Shown here: in pieces, positions 27,113 through 35,394 of the stretch
Layout: each line of letters starts with the position of its first letter
How positions within the stretch are numbered: position 1 is the stretch's first letter
From: Paenibacillus beijingensis
GTDB taxonomy: Bacteria > Bacillota > Bacilli > Paenibacillales > Paenibacillaceae
Length of the DNA stretch: 64,000 bases
Reading direction: 5' to 3'
Assembly (NCBI RefSeq): GCF_000961095.1
Contig: NZ_CP011058.1
Coordinates: 5,100,001-5,164,000 of the forward strand
The notes under the pieces: model-generated
Databases searched by the model: none
Told to the model about the DNA's origin: nothing
The model's input: the letters and a program-made list of their open reading frames with translations, nothing else
Translations under genes and position numbers: made by a program

Positions 27113-27828
27113 TTTCTCACCACCATCAGCGTCAAATATTCCAGCTCCTGTCCCCGCAGCTCACGCACGTTGCGCCATACGAGCTCTTGCGGCGAAGTCA
27201 CCTTCGTCACGACGGAGGCATTCCGGACAAGATCCAGCTCTTCCAAGATATCAATCATCATGTCCAACACTTTGGCCACTTTAATAAACACGATCGCGTC
27301 ATGCTGTTCAATAGCGCGTTTCATTTCCGCACGGTCCGCCGTCGCCGGCACGATCGCCACCTGATCGTCACCGTCCGCCAGCGGCACATTCAGCCGGGCA
27401 GCAGCTCCCAGCACCGAGGAAATACCGGGAACCGATCGGATCGGCACCTCCGGGTGAAGCTCCTGCATCAGGCGGGCCATATGGATGAACGTGCTGTACA
27501 GGTTCGGATCGCCCTCGGTAACAAACGCGATATCCCGTCCTTCCTGCAGCTGCTGCCAGCATAAGTCAATCGTTTTGTTCCATTCCCTCTCAAGCGTAGC
27601 CGGATCCTTCGTCATCGGAAAAACGAGACCGAGCATCTCTTTCTCCGCCGTATTCACGTACATCTCGACAATTTCGAGCGCATACGATTTCGCGCCCATC
27701 CTTTTTTTCGGATAAGCGATAACCGGGCATTCCTTCAGCATCCGGAACGCTTTGACTGTAATCAGCTCCGGATCGCCAGGCCCTACGCCTATTCCGTACA
27801 GCGTTCCTGTTGTTACGGCCGTTGTCAT
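27109..27828 (-). CDS. cbiL: Cobalt-factor II C20-methyltransferase
   Basis: A 239-residue tetrapyrrole methylase beginning TLYGIGVGPGDPELITVKA, with the GDP motif as FVTEGDPNLYSTFIH. The RMLKECPVIAYPK and EKEMLGLVFPMTKD segments are characteristic of CbiL/CobI. First methylation of the cobalt-containing ring. Overlaps both neighbours by four bases, so translation is coupled. Confidence 0.94.
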   Translation of the reverse strand: MTTAVTTGTLYGIGVGPGDPELITVKAFRMLKECPVIAYPKKRMGAKSYALEIVEMYVNTAEKEMLGLVFPMTKDPATLEREWNKTIDLCWQQLQEGRDIAFVTEGDPNLYSTFIHMARLMQELHPEVPIRSVPGISSVLGAAARLNVPLADGDDQVAIVPATADRAEMKRAIEQHDAIVFIKVAKVLDMMIDILEELDLVRNASVVTKVTSPQELVWRNVRELRGQELEYLTLMVVRK

Positions 27829-29084
27829 GATCGCTCCTTTCCTCCTTCTTCCGCCGCTGCGCCGGCTTGCCTGAAGCCGGTGATCACGTAGATCGGGTTC
27901 AGCCCCTCAAATCGGGTCATGTCCAAAATCGGCTTGCTCCGCGAGATCTGCACAAGCGCGATGTTTACCGCAAAGATTTGCTCCTTCAGCGCCGACTGGG
28001 CCGCAGCCAGCGTCTCAATTGTCGCTGCGTTCACAACGATGCGGCCTCCATCCTTCAGCCGCTGGCAGCAGATGCGGATCAGCTCCCGCAGTTCGCCGCC
28101 GCTGCCGCCGATAAATACCGCATCCGGATCGGGCAAGCCATCCAGTCCGTCCGGCGCTTTCGCGTGAATAATCGTCATGTCGGCACGGAATTTGCGCCGG
28201 TTATTCTCGATGTTGACGAGATCGCCTTCGTTTTTCTCCAGTGCGAACACTTGTCCGAAGGGCGCCAGTCTCGCGCATTCCACTGCGACCGACCCGGAGC
28301 CCGCTCCGATATCCCATACCGTGCTGTCCCGCTTCAGCTTCAGTTCGCCAAGGCTGAGCACGCGCACTTCTTTTTTCGTAATCAGCCCTTTATCCGGCTT
28401 GCGCTGGTCAAACTCATAATCTTCGAAGCCGAAACCGGCTCGAATCGCCGGAGCGTCATGCTTGCGCCGCAGCACCACGATATTCAGCGGCGAGAACTCG
28501 CCGCCCGCCATGTCGGCAAGCGTCCACCAGCCGTACTTTTCGCCCTCTCCGCCGAGATTCTCCGCCACAAACGCGTCGTATTCATCCATGCCGAACTCGC
28601 GCAGGTAGGCGGCAATGGCTGCCGGGCTGTTTACTTCATCGGTAAGCAGGGCGACTTTCGCCTTGCCGTCGATCCGCTGCGCAAGCCCTTTGAGCGGCCG
28701 CCCATGCACGCTTTCGAGCACCGCGTCATGCCAGCTTTCACCCATTTTGGCAAAAACGAGCTGCACGGAGCTCAAATGCGGATGAATGGATACGGCACCG
28801 CTTCCCGCGCGTTTGGCGATAAATCCGGCGATGCCGTAAAACAGTGGGTCGCCCGAAGCAAGCACAACGACGCGATGACTTTCCTGAAGTCCGATCAGCC
28901 GGTCGACGGTTTGGGTCAGCCCTCCTTTCAGCACGATTCGCTCGCTGCCGATGTCAGGAAACAGCGCCAGATGGCGTTCCCCGCCGACGAGCACTTCGGC
29001 TTCCTGAATCAGGTTAAGGTACGCCGCGGTTAAGCTTTTCGGCCCGTCGTCTCCAATGCCGATAATATGAATCCGGTTATCCAC
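27825..29084 (-). CDS. cbiET: Fused cobalt-precorrin-7 C5/C15-methyltransferase and decarboxylase CbiET
   Basis: 419 residues in two parts. The N-terminal half is CbiE (IHIIGIGDDGPKSLT, ASGDPLFYGIAGFIAKR), which methylates C5. The C-terminal half from about residue 225 is CbiT (ITKKEVRVLSLGELKL, VWDIGAGSGSVAVECARLAP, AVFIGGSGGELRELI), which methylates C15 and decarboxylates the C12 acetate. The fusion (CobL arrangement) is usual in Bacilli. Eight-base overlap with cbiD. Confidence 0.94.
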   Translation of the reverse strand: MDNRIHIIGIGDDGPKSLTAAYLNLIQEAEVLVGGERHLALFPDIGSERIVLKGGLTQTVDRLIGLQESHRVVVLASGDPLFYGIAGFIAKRAGSGAVSIHPHLSSVQLVFAKMGESWHDAVLESVHGRPLKGLAQRIDGKAKVALLTDEVNSPAAIAAYLREFGMDEYDAFVAENLGGEGEKYGWWTLADMAGGEFSPLNIVVLRRKHDAPAIRAGFGFEDYEFDQRKPDKGLITKKEVRVLSLGELKLKRDSTVWDIGAGSGSVAVECARLAPFGQVFALEKNEGDLVNIENNRRKFRADMTIIHAKAPDGLDGLPDPDAVFIGGSGGELRELIRICCQRLKDGGRIVVNAATIETLAAAQSALKEQIFAVNIALVQISRSKPILDMTRFEGLNPIYVITGFRQAGAAAEEGGKERS

Positions 29085-30189
29085 TCACTTCCGCCTTTCC
29101 CAGCACATCGCCCTTCATCGTGACGAGCACCGTCTCTACCGTTATTCCGCCGCCGGCATGTTCCAAAGCATGCCGGCAGGCGTATTCGCTCAATATATTG
29201 AAAAATTCGCTGGTCCCAGCCTCCACGACCAGCTCCGCCACATGAGAGGCCGTATTCGCTGCCGCGATCGTCTGCTGCAGCTCCGGTCCCGCACCCGCTT
29301 CACCCGCCGCTCGCGCCAGAAACGCAAAGTCGACCGGGGCGCTCTTCGAATGCACCATCATCACGCCCTGAGCCACCTTCGAAAACTTGCCCATCATGCC
29401 GACCAGGCAGATCTTGTTCATCCCGAGACGTTTGGCATGCTGCAGCGAGAAACCGACGAAATCGCCCATCTGGATGAACGCTTCTTCGCTAAGCTCCGGG
29501 TACATTTTCATCGCGTACTTTTCGCTGCTGCCTCCCGTCGTCAACACCGCCTGTTTGCATCCCGACGCCTTGGCGACCTGCAGCGCCTGAATGACGCTCG
29601 CTTTATAAGCCGCGGTGGAAAACGGCACCACAATCCCGCGCGTGCCGAGAATCGAGATGCCGCCGATAATGCCAAGACGCGCGTTCAGCGTTTTTTTGGC
29701 GATTTCCTCGCCATCCGGCACCGAAATGACAACCTTCACTCCGCGTGAGCTGCTCACGCCGAATTCGTTCAGCACCGATTCGATCGACTTGGTCAGCATG
29801 CGGCGCGGAACCGGATTGATCGCGGCTTCGCCGACCGGCACTGGCAATCCCGGCTTCGTGACCCGTCCGACGCCGACGCCTCCGTCCAGCTCAATGCCGC
29901 CCTCTTCCTTCCAGGTTGCAGTCGCCACGATTTTCGCCTTGTGCGTTGCATCCGGATCGTCGCCCGCATCTTTAATCGTCGCGCACTGAGCCATATCCTG
30001 CGTAAACTCCGCTTCGATCAGCTCGAATGTGTGCACGAAGCCTGCGGGCAGCCACACCTCCGCTTCGCTGACGGACTGCTGGGTGATCAGCATCGTGAGC
30101 GCGCCTTTGGCGGCCGCTGTGGCGCACGCGCCGGTCGTAAAGCCGTGCCTCATGGATTGCGCTCCTTGATCCTCCTGCCGCTCACTCAC
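29077..30189 (-). CDS. cbiD: Cobalt-precorrin-5B C1-methyltransferase
   Basis: The signature MRHGFTTGACATAAAKGAL, then TKPGLPVPVGEAAINPVPR and LGTRGIVVPFSTAAYKAS, identify CbiD, the SAM-dependent C1 methylase specific to the anaerobic route. The start is placed at a GTG six bases after GGGAGGTGATCC; an ATG thirteen codons later (at MRHGF) also has AAGGAG upstream, so the first residues are open. Confidence 0.93.
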   Translation of the reverse strand: MSERQEDQGAQSMRHGFTTGACATAAAKGALTMLITQQSVSEAEVWLPAGFVHTFELIEAEFTQDMAQCATIKDAGDDPDATHKAKIVATATWKEEGGIELDGGVGVGRVTKPGLPVPVGEAAINPVPRRMLTKSIESVLNEFGVSSSRGVKVVISVPDGEEIAKKTLNARLGIIGGISILGTRGIVVPFSTAAYKASVIQALQVAKASGCKQAVLTTGGSSEKYAMKMYPELSEEAFIQMGDFVGFSLQHAKRLGMNKICLVGMMGKFSKVAQGVMMVHSKSAPVDFAFLARAAGEAGAGPELQQTIAAANTASHVAELVVEAGTSEFFNILSEYACRHALEHAGGGITVETVLVTMKGDVLGKAEVSG

Positions 30190-30212
30190 CGGATCACCTC
30201 CCAAACCATCGT

Positions 30213-30863
30213 TTAGCCGCGTTTATCGGCCATGATCGAAAGCGCGTTCAGCGCAGCCACAACAATCGTGCTGCCGCCTTTGCGGCCGATGTTCGTAATA
30301 AAAGGAATATCGAGCTTGCGCAGCTCATCCTTCGATTCCGCCGCCGAAACGAAGCCTACCGGCATGCCGATTACAAGGCTCGGCTTCGCGATGCCTTCTT
30401 TGACAAGACGGATCAATTCAAGCAGCGCCGTCGGCGCGTTGCCGATCGCGTAAATGCCGCCTTCGGCGCTGCGAACCGCTTTGCGCATCGAGATAATGGC
30501 ACGCGTCGTGTTCAGCCGCTTCGCTTCTTCCATTACGTCGGGATCGGAGATATAAACGGCCACATCACCGCCGTATTTGCGGATGCGTTCCTTGCTCGTG
30601 CCGACCTGCACCATTTGCACGTCCGCAACGACGGTCTCTCCTCTTCGAATTGCTGCAATGCCGGCCTCGATCGCATCCGGATGGAAAACGAGACTGCGGC
30701 CGAGCTCAAAATCCGCCGATGCGTGGATGACACGCTGTACGACCGGATATTGCAGCTCCGTAAACGGATGCTCGCCGAGCTCCTCGGTTATCATGGCGAA
30801 GCTTTTATCTTCAATTTCCTGCGGCTGGATCGTCAGCGGCTTAAATTCCGTTCTAAAATCCAT
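30213..30863 (-). CDS. cbiC: Cobalt-precorrin-8 methylmutase
   Basis: 216 residues from MDFRTEF, with GAGGAGGGG upstream. The catalytic His is in VVQRVIHASADFELG, and DVQMVQVG and VIGMPVGFVSAAESK are family hallmarks. It moves the C11 methyl to C12, giving cobyrinic acid. Confidence 0.94.
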   Translation of the reverse strand: MDFRTEFKPLTIQPQEIEDKSFAMITEELGEHPFTELQYPVVQRVIHASADFELGRSLVFHPDAIEAGIAAIRRGETVVADVQMVQVGTSKERIRKYGGDVAVYISDPDVMEEAKRLNTTRAIISMRKAVRSAEGGIYAIGNAPTALLELIRLVKEGIAKPSLVIGMPVGFVSAAESKDELRKLDIPFITNIGRKGGSTIVVAALNALSIMADKRG

Positions 30864-30898
30864 AATACCCCTCCTCAAATGGTCATCCAAATCAAAAT

Positions 30899-31666
30899 CT
30901 AACCGGTCATCGCCTGCAATTGCGCAAGCACGCCTTCGTAATCCGCAAATACCGTCCCGAATTCAATTTCCGGCCTCGATATTAAAATGACATCGATTCC
31001 GAGCCGAAGCGCCGTTTCCACTTTTTCATCGACAGCACCCGTAGTGCCGCTTTCCTTCGTCACCATAACCGTAGTTCCGAATTGGCGATATAAGGCCTCG
31101 TTCATTTCCCTTGTAAAAGGCCCTTGAATGGCGATAATATTTTTTTGCTCGATGCCAAGCTCCTCGCACTTCTCCATATTGTCGCGGCGCGGCAGCATCC
31201 GGGCGACGAGCCGGATTTCCGGTTCTCCTGCCAAATGCTTCGCAAAGATATGCAGTGTTTTGCTGCCCGTGGTCAGCATGATGGAGCCTTTGCGGCGCTT
31301 CGCTTCTAGAGCGGCTTCCTCATATCCCGGCACAACCGTCAACCCGGGATGGTTATCATAGACAAGCGATGCCCGCTCATAGCGGATATACGGAATGCCG
31401 GCTTGTCTCGCCGCCTGCATCGCGTTGCGGTGAGCCTCCTCGGCGAACGGATGGCTCGCATCGACAACCGCGCGGAAGCCACCGCTCTTAAGCAGTTCCG
31501 TCATTTCTCGGTCGGTCAGGCGACCGATCCGCACGTCCAGCCCCTCATCCTGCAAGCTTTTGGCCGCGCTGTCCGTCACAACCGACGTAAGCAGCCCGGC
31601 GCCGCTTTGCCTGATCCGCAGCGCCAGTTCCCGCGCATCGCTCGTTCCGCAAAGCATAAAGATCAT
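30899..31666 (-). CDS. cbiJ: Cobalt-precorrin-6A reductase
   Basis: 255 residues with a Rossmann-like start MIFMLCGTSDARELALRI, the key segment AVVDASHPFAEEAHRNAMQA, and the late KESGTTGAVDEKVETALRLG. NADPH-dependent reduction of the C18-C19 bond in the corrin ring. Lies between cbiX and cbiC within the operon. Confidence 0.93.
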   Translation of the reverse strand: MIFMLCGTSDARELALRIRQSGAGLLTSVVTDSAAKSLQDEGLDVRIGRLTDREMTELLKSGGFRAVVDASHPFAEEAHRNAMQAARQAGIPYIRYERASLVYDNHPGLTVVPGYEEAALEAKRRKGSIMLTTGSKTLHIFAKHLAGEPEIRLVARMLPRRDNMEKCEELGIEQKNIIAIQGPFTREMNEALYRQFGTTVMVTKESGTTGAVDEKVETALRLGIDVILISRPEIEFGTVFADYEGVLAQLQAMTG

Positions 31667-31713
31667 CGTTTTTCCTCCTTCAATGTCTGACCGTCCCGTT
31701 AAACGAATGTCGG

Positions 31714-32655
31714 CTATGCGCCTGCCGGAGTTTTATCGGTATGATGATGATCATGCTCGTGGTCATGACCGTGAGCATGATGGTCATGATCGTGATGGTC
31801 GTGATCGTGATGGTCGTGATCGTGATGATGGTGGTGGTCTATCTCCGCAGCTGCCTGCAGGCGGTATTTGCACATGTCGCAGTTCATGAATGCGCGGCCT
31901 TCGCTCGCCTCCGCCACCCGTTCGATCAGCAGCTCTGCAAGCTCGGGATGGAAGCCAAAATAGTCGGCCAGCACGACTTTACAATCAGGATGCTGTGCGG
32001 CAAATTCCGCAACCATCTGTTCAATCCGCTTAATCAGCACACCCGTGAACAAGAAATAAGGGAGCACGTAAATCGTCTTTGCCCCCAGCTGCAGACACCG
32101 TTCCAGCCCGTCTTCGAAAGAAGGCTCCGTTACGCCGATAAAGCTGCTTTCCGTCCATTTGACCGGGACCTGCTCCCAGAACAAACGCGCCATTTTATAA
32201 AAATCGCTGTTCGCATCGCTGTCGCTGCTACCCCTGCCAAGCAGCAGCACCGCTGTTTGCTGATCGCGGGCACCGCTCTCAAGCCCTTCTATGTACCCCG
32301 CCTCAGACAGCCGGGACCTCAAAATGTTTACCACCTTCTGGTGCACGCCGATCGGCCTTCCGTACACGAACTGCACGTCATGATATTTCCGCTTTGCATG
32401 GTCGATCGCATCCGGGATATGCAGCTTCGCATGTCCCGCCGCAAACAAAATGATCGGCACGAGCACGACTCTTGTCGCTCCGCGGCTAACGCAGTTCTCA
32501 ATGCCTTGATTAATGGCCGGTTTGGCGAATTCCAAAAAACACGTTTCGATTAAAAATTGCGGAGCCTTAGTGCGCACCATTTCCGCAAACCGCAGCAGTT
32601 CTTCGTTTCCCTCCGGATCCCGGCTGCCATGGCCAACGAGCAAAATTGCTTCCAT
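31714..32655 (-). CDS. cbiX: Sirohydrochlorin cobaltochelatase CbiX (long form, His-rich tail)
   Basis: Two tandem chelatase domains: the first starts AILLVGHGSRDPEGNEELL, the second around VLLLGRGSSDSDANSDF. It inserts cobalt into sirohydrochlorin, the entry step of the anaerobic pathway. Near the end MNCDMC gives the MxCxxC Fe-S motif described for B. megaterium CbiX, followed by a tail with more than twenty His residues mixed with Asp, probably for metal storage or delivery. Start is the second Met (MEAILLVG), seven bases after GAGGGGG. Confidence 0.94.
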   Translation of the reverse strand: MEAILLVGHGSRDPEGNEELLRFAEMVRTKAPQFLIETCFLEFAKPAINQGIENCVSRGATRVVLVPIILFAAGHAKLHIPDAIDHAKRKYHDVQFVYGRPIGVHQKVVNILRSRLSEAGYIEGLESGARDQQTAVLLLGRGSSDSDANSDFYKMARLFWEQVPVKWTESSFIGVTEPSFEDGLERCLQLGAKTIYVLPYFLFTGVLIKRIEQMVAEFAAQHPDCKVVLADYFGFHPELAELLIERVAEASEGRAFMNCDMCKYRLQAAAEIDHHHHHDHDHHDHDHHDHDHHAHGHDHEHDHHHTDKTPAGA

Positions 32656-32670
32656 TTCCATTCCCCCTCA

Positions 32671-34350
32671 TTAATCGCCGCAAACGGCATCTACTGCAAC
32701 GGGGGGTACGAAATCCCGATGCTCGAATCCTGTAATCATGCCGACGCGCTTGAAAAATTTATGAAACCGCTCGTTCGGATGCCCTTGCTCGGCATATTGC
32801 CGGAAAATCCGCTCGACCGTCGGTACAATCTCTTCCGCCGAAATGCCTTCCGCCACCGGCTGCGCCGCATGCGCGTTGCGTCCGATCGTTTTCCCGCCCA
32901 GGAATAAGTCGTACGCCCCGCGGCGGTACACGATGCCGATATCCTCAAGTACCGCTCCGTAACAAGCCATTCCGCATCCGTTTAGACCGATCTTGAATTC
33001 CTTCGGCGTCTTCAACCCACCGATCAGCCTGTTCAGCTCCTCCGCGACCGGGATCGCTTCGTCTTTTTCCAGGTTGCAAAAATCGCACGCTTTGATCTGC
33101 GCCACGTCCCCGATCGGAAACACAAGCAGCTTTTGCGCCTTCAGCCTGGCGACGATATCCGCCGGATCTTCCGTTTCCACCCGGATAATAATTTGATGAT
33201 GGGGCGTATATTCCATCTCCCCTTTATCGCCTGCAAGCTCTGCGAGCAGCGCCATCTGCCGGGCGCTGAACTTTTTGTTCGCGATGCCTGGCGCAACGCC
33301 CACTTCGAAAACGGCGACCTGCCGGCGGGCAGGCGGCTGCGACTTCGCATGGACTGCGTATCCGCCCTGTATGATGCCTTTTGCCTCCAATGCGCCAAGA
33401 GCCTCCATCGCCAGCGCAACCGGAGCCTCCGGCACGCTGGTCCGTACCGCCTGCGCCGCCTCGACCACTTCAGGTTCATCCGCCTCTTCTCGCATGTCCT
33501 TTTTTTCCTCGCGGGCGTTTAGCGACCATGGCTCCGCCTCCGTGCGCAGTCGCTCATGAGGCTTAAGCGGCTGCTCGTCCGTTTGCAGCGTATATTTACG
33601 CTGGTAACCGCGCGGCGTTATCATTAAACCTTGATAAACAGACGTCGTGGAGTTGCCGATGATAACCGTCGTCAGCATCCCGATGTCATGGTCCAGCATG
33701 GAGCCGAGCGTCGTTAATATCACCTGCTCGCGGTCACGATAAGCGCTTTTGACGAGACCGACCGGCGTTTCCGGCGAACGGTATTTCAGCAAGATGCGCT
33801 GCGTCTCCACAATCTGGCGGGTGCGTCTCCCGCTTCGCGGATTGTACAGCGCAATAATAAAATCAGCGGACGCTGCCGCATCCACCCGCTTTGCGATCGT
33901 CTCCCATGGTGTCAAATGATCGCTTAAGCTGATCGTGCACGCATCGTGCATCACAGGTGCTCCAAGAAGCGAAGCACATGAATTAATCGCAGAAATGCCC
34001 GGAACAACTTCGACCTCTACGCCCGATGCCGGCTTCCAGCCTTTCTCGATCAGCACCTCGTAGACGAGTCCGGCCATGCCGTATACCCCGGAATCGCCGC
34101 TGGAGATGACCGCGACTTTTTTTCCCATCTCTGCCTGACGTACCGCTTCCTGCGCACGGCTAACTTCTTCCGTCATTCCCGTCCGCACAATTTCCTGATC
34201 GGTCAAAAGCCCGCGAATGAGATCGACGTAAGTGTTGTAGCCGATAATAACGTCGCTCTCCTCGATCGCCTGCCGCGCCCGCTCCGTAATATGTTCAAAT
34301 GCTCCAGGCCCAAATCCGATAATGAGCAGCTTGCCCTTTGTTTCAGCCAT
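32671..34350 (-). CDS. cbiH: Cobalt-factor III C17-methyltransferase with Fe-S domain (CbiH60 type)
   Basis: The first 250 residues are a CbiH methylase (LLIIGFGPGAFEHITERA, ISSGDSGVYGMAGLVYEVL, ALYNPRSGRR). After an Ala/Glu-rich linker comes a sulfite/nitrite-reductase-like domain with CDFC and NGCGMAC supplying four Cys for a [4Fe-4S] cluster, as in B. megaterium CbiH60. It performs C17 methylation with ring contraction. Start MAETKGKLL after AGGGGGAG; an open frame 56 codons longer runs back through the riboswitch-linked terminator and is not real. First gene of the ten-gene operon. Confidence 0.94.
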   Translation of the reverse strand: MAETKGKLLIIGFGPGAFEHITERARQAIEESDVIIGYNTYVDLIRGLLTDQEIVRTGMTEEVSRAQEAVRQAEMGKKVAVISSGDSGVYGMAGLVYEVLIEKGWKPASGVEVEVVPGISAINSCASLLGAPVMHDACTISLSDHLTPWETIAKRVDAAASADFIIALYNPRSGRRTRQIVETQRILLKYRSPETPVGLVKSAYRDREQVILTTLGSMLDHDIGMLTTVIIGNSTTSVYQGLMITPRGYQRKYTLQTDEQPLKPHERLRTEAEPWSLNAREEKKDMREEADEPEVVEAAQAVRTSVPEAPVALAMEALGALEAKGIIQGGYAVHAKSQPPARRQVAVFEVGVAPGIANKKFSARQMALLAELAGDKGEMEYTPHHQIIIRVETEDPADIVARLKAQKLLVFPIGDVAQIKACDFCNLEKDEAIPVAEELNRLIGGLKTPKEFKIGLNGCGMACYGAVLEDIGIVYRRGAYDLFLGGKTIGRNAHAAQPVAEGISAEEIVPTVERIFRQYAEQGHPNERFHKFFKRVGMITGFEHRDFVPPVAVDAVCGD

Positions 34351-34424
34351 AACGCTCCCCCTATCCATTACAATCATTTCGCAATCCGCTGCCCTGAACA
34401 AACAACACCCTTCTAGGAATGCAA

Positions 34425-34452
34425 CAAAAAAAGCACCCCCATTGGAGATGCC
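34425..34452 (-). terminator. Terminator between cobalamin riboswitch and cbiH
   Basis: Stem GCATCTCC / GGGGGTGC (with G-T pairs) around loop AAT, followed by seven T residues on the minus strand. It lies between the riboswitch and the first structural gene, so it likely provides coenzyme-B12-dependent transcription termination. Confidence 0.82.
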
Positions 34453-34583
34453 TACGAACAGAACTAGTATAAGGAAATGAACAAGGGGCCTTCCGATCGG
34501 CAAACCGATTAACGGCATACCTCACACCCGCAAGTTGCTGCCTTACACCTCCCTATTACGCGTAGGTTCAATGGTGTTGATAG

Positions 34584-34755
34584 AACAGGCAGGTCTCCTG
34601 ACTTGCGGATCATAGCTTGTGCTCACAGCCTTCCCATTTCAAACATTGAAACAGTGGCAATAGAGCAGCTCCCCGCTTACAGTGGCGCGACCGTACCGGA
34701 ATTTCACCGGTTTCCCTATTAAGTCGAATGCTTCCACTCGACACCTGGTTCCATA
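34584..34755 (-). promoter_or_regulatory. Cobalamin riboswitch
   Basis: The minus strand carries the conserved core GGGAAACCGGTGAAATTCCG, the following ACGGTCGCGCCACTGTAAGC, the B12 box GCCACTG (34652-34658) and the closing GTCAGGAGACCTGCC. It should repress the whole cbi operon when adenosylcobalamin is abundant. Confidence 0.95.
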
Positions 34756-34776
34756 AAATATGTGCAAATAATTTGA

Positions 34777-34806
34777 ACTATAACATATTGTTCATCATTT
34801 CGTCTA
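34777..34806 (-). promoter_or_regulatory. Candidate promoter of the cobalamin operon
   Basis: -35 TAGACG (4 of 6) and -10 TATAGT (5 of 6) with an 18-base spacer, 22 bases before the riboswitch aptamer. Confidence 0.5.
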
Positions 34807-34851
34807 CTCTATATTTCCTTATCGCTTCGACAGAGTATTCGTTGCAAAGCT

Positions 34852-35394
34852 TCATTGCCTTGAACCTGTCCGATGCTTCCACACAGCCCACGAGCTAACC
34901 GCGTAGAGCAAGGCGCTCGTGTAGAACAGGGCATTGATCGTTAACCAATCGAGCAGGTAACCGCCGATCAGGACGGCAAACCCTGAAGCAACCGACGTCC
35001 AGAACTGGTAGTTTGCTAGAACGGGTCCGCGTACCCCGGACTGGCTCCCATCGGCTAGCAGCAGGCGCTCCCCCATTTTTTGCATGGCGCTGCAGGTGCC
35101 CATCAGCAGTTGCAGCACGATTACCCAGAAGTAGGAGCCCACCCACGGAAAAGCCAGCATGGCCGCCGTCATTCCTAGCGAGCTCAAGACCAGCACTAGC
35201 GGGCCATACCGGTCGAGCCTTGCTCCAAGCCATTGGGATGCAAGTGCCGAACTGATTGTAAATACGGCGAACGCGAGCCCGTACTTCGAGTAGCTGTTTC
35301 CGAGATTTTTGAGAAACAACAGGTAATACGGATATATCATACCGGCTGCCAGCGTCACGATGCTTTGGGAGCGGATGAGCCACTTGATCTCCAC
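34852..35394 (-). CDS. Half-size MFS-type membrane protein
   Basis: 180 residues with about six hydrophobic helices (SIVTLAAGMIYPYYLLFLKN; FAVFTISSALASQWLGARLD with the MFS loop GARLDRYGP). This is only half of a normal 12-helix MFS carrier, yet it has a clean end and no remnant of a second half follows within the roughly 90 bases before the riboswitch promoter. The GTG start overlaps the stop of the upstream FAD oxidase (TAGTG), so the two are translationally coupled. It could work as a dimer; the substrate is unknown. Confidence 0.75.
   Translation of the reverse strand: MEIKWLIRSQSIVTLAAGMIYPYYLLFLKNLGNSYSKYGLAFAVFTISSALASQWLGARLDRYGPLVLVLSSLGMTAAMLAFPWVGSYFWVIVLQLLMGTCSAMQKMGERLLLADGSQSGVRGPVLANYQFWTSVASGFAVLIGGYLLDWLTINALFYTSALLYAVSSWAVWKHRTGSRQ

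Noticed and set aside
27867..29033. 388-codon plus-strand frame
   Set aside because: Antisense shadow of cbiET; composition is typical of high-GC antisense frames and no start signal is present.
31741..31840. Short tandem repeats resembling a CRISPR or minisatellite
   Set aside because: Repeats encode the His/Asp tail of CbiX in frame; there are no spacers of constant length.
31741..32553. Plus-strand frame starting with a Met/Val-rich repeat
   Set aside because: It is the complement of the His-rich tail of cbiX; the repeat comes from alternating CAT/GAT codons.
34351..34518. N-terminal extension of CbiH
   Set aside because: The extension covers the riboswitch-linked terminator; the true start has a strong ribosome-binding site at 34350.
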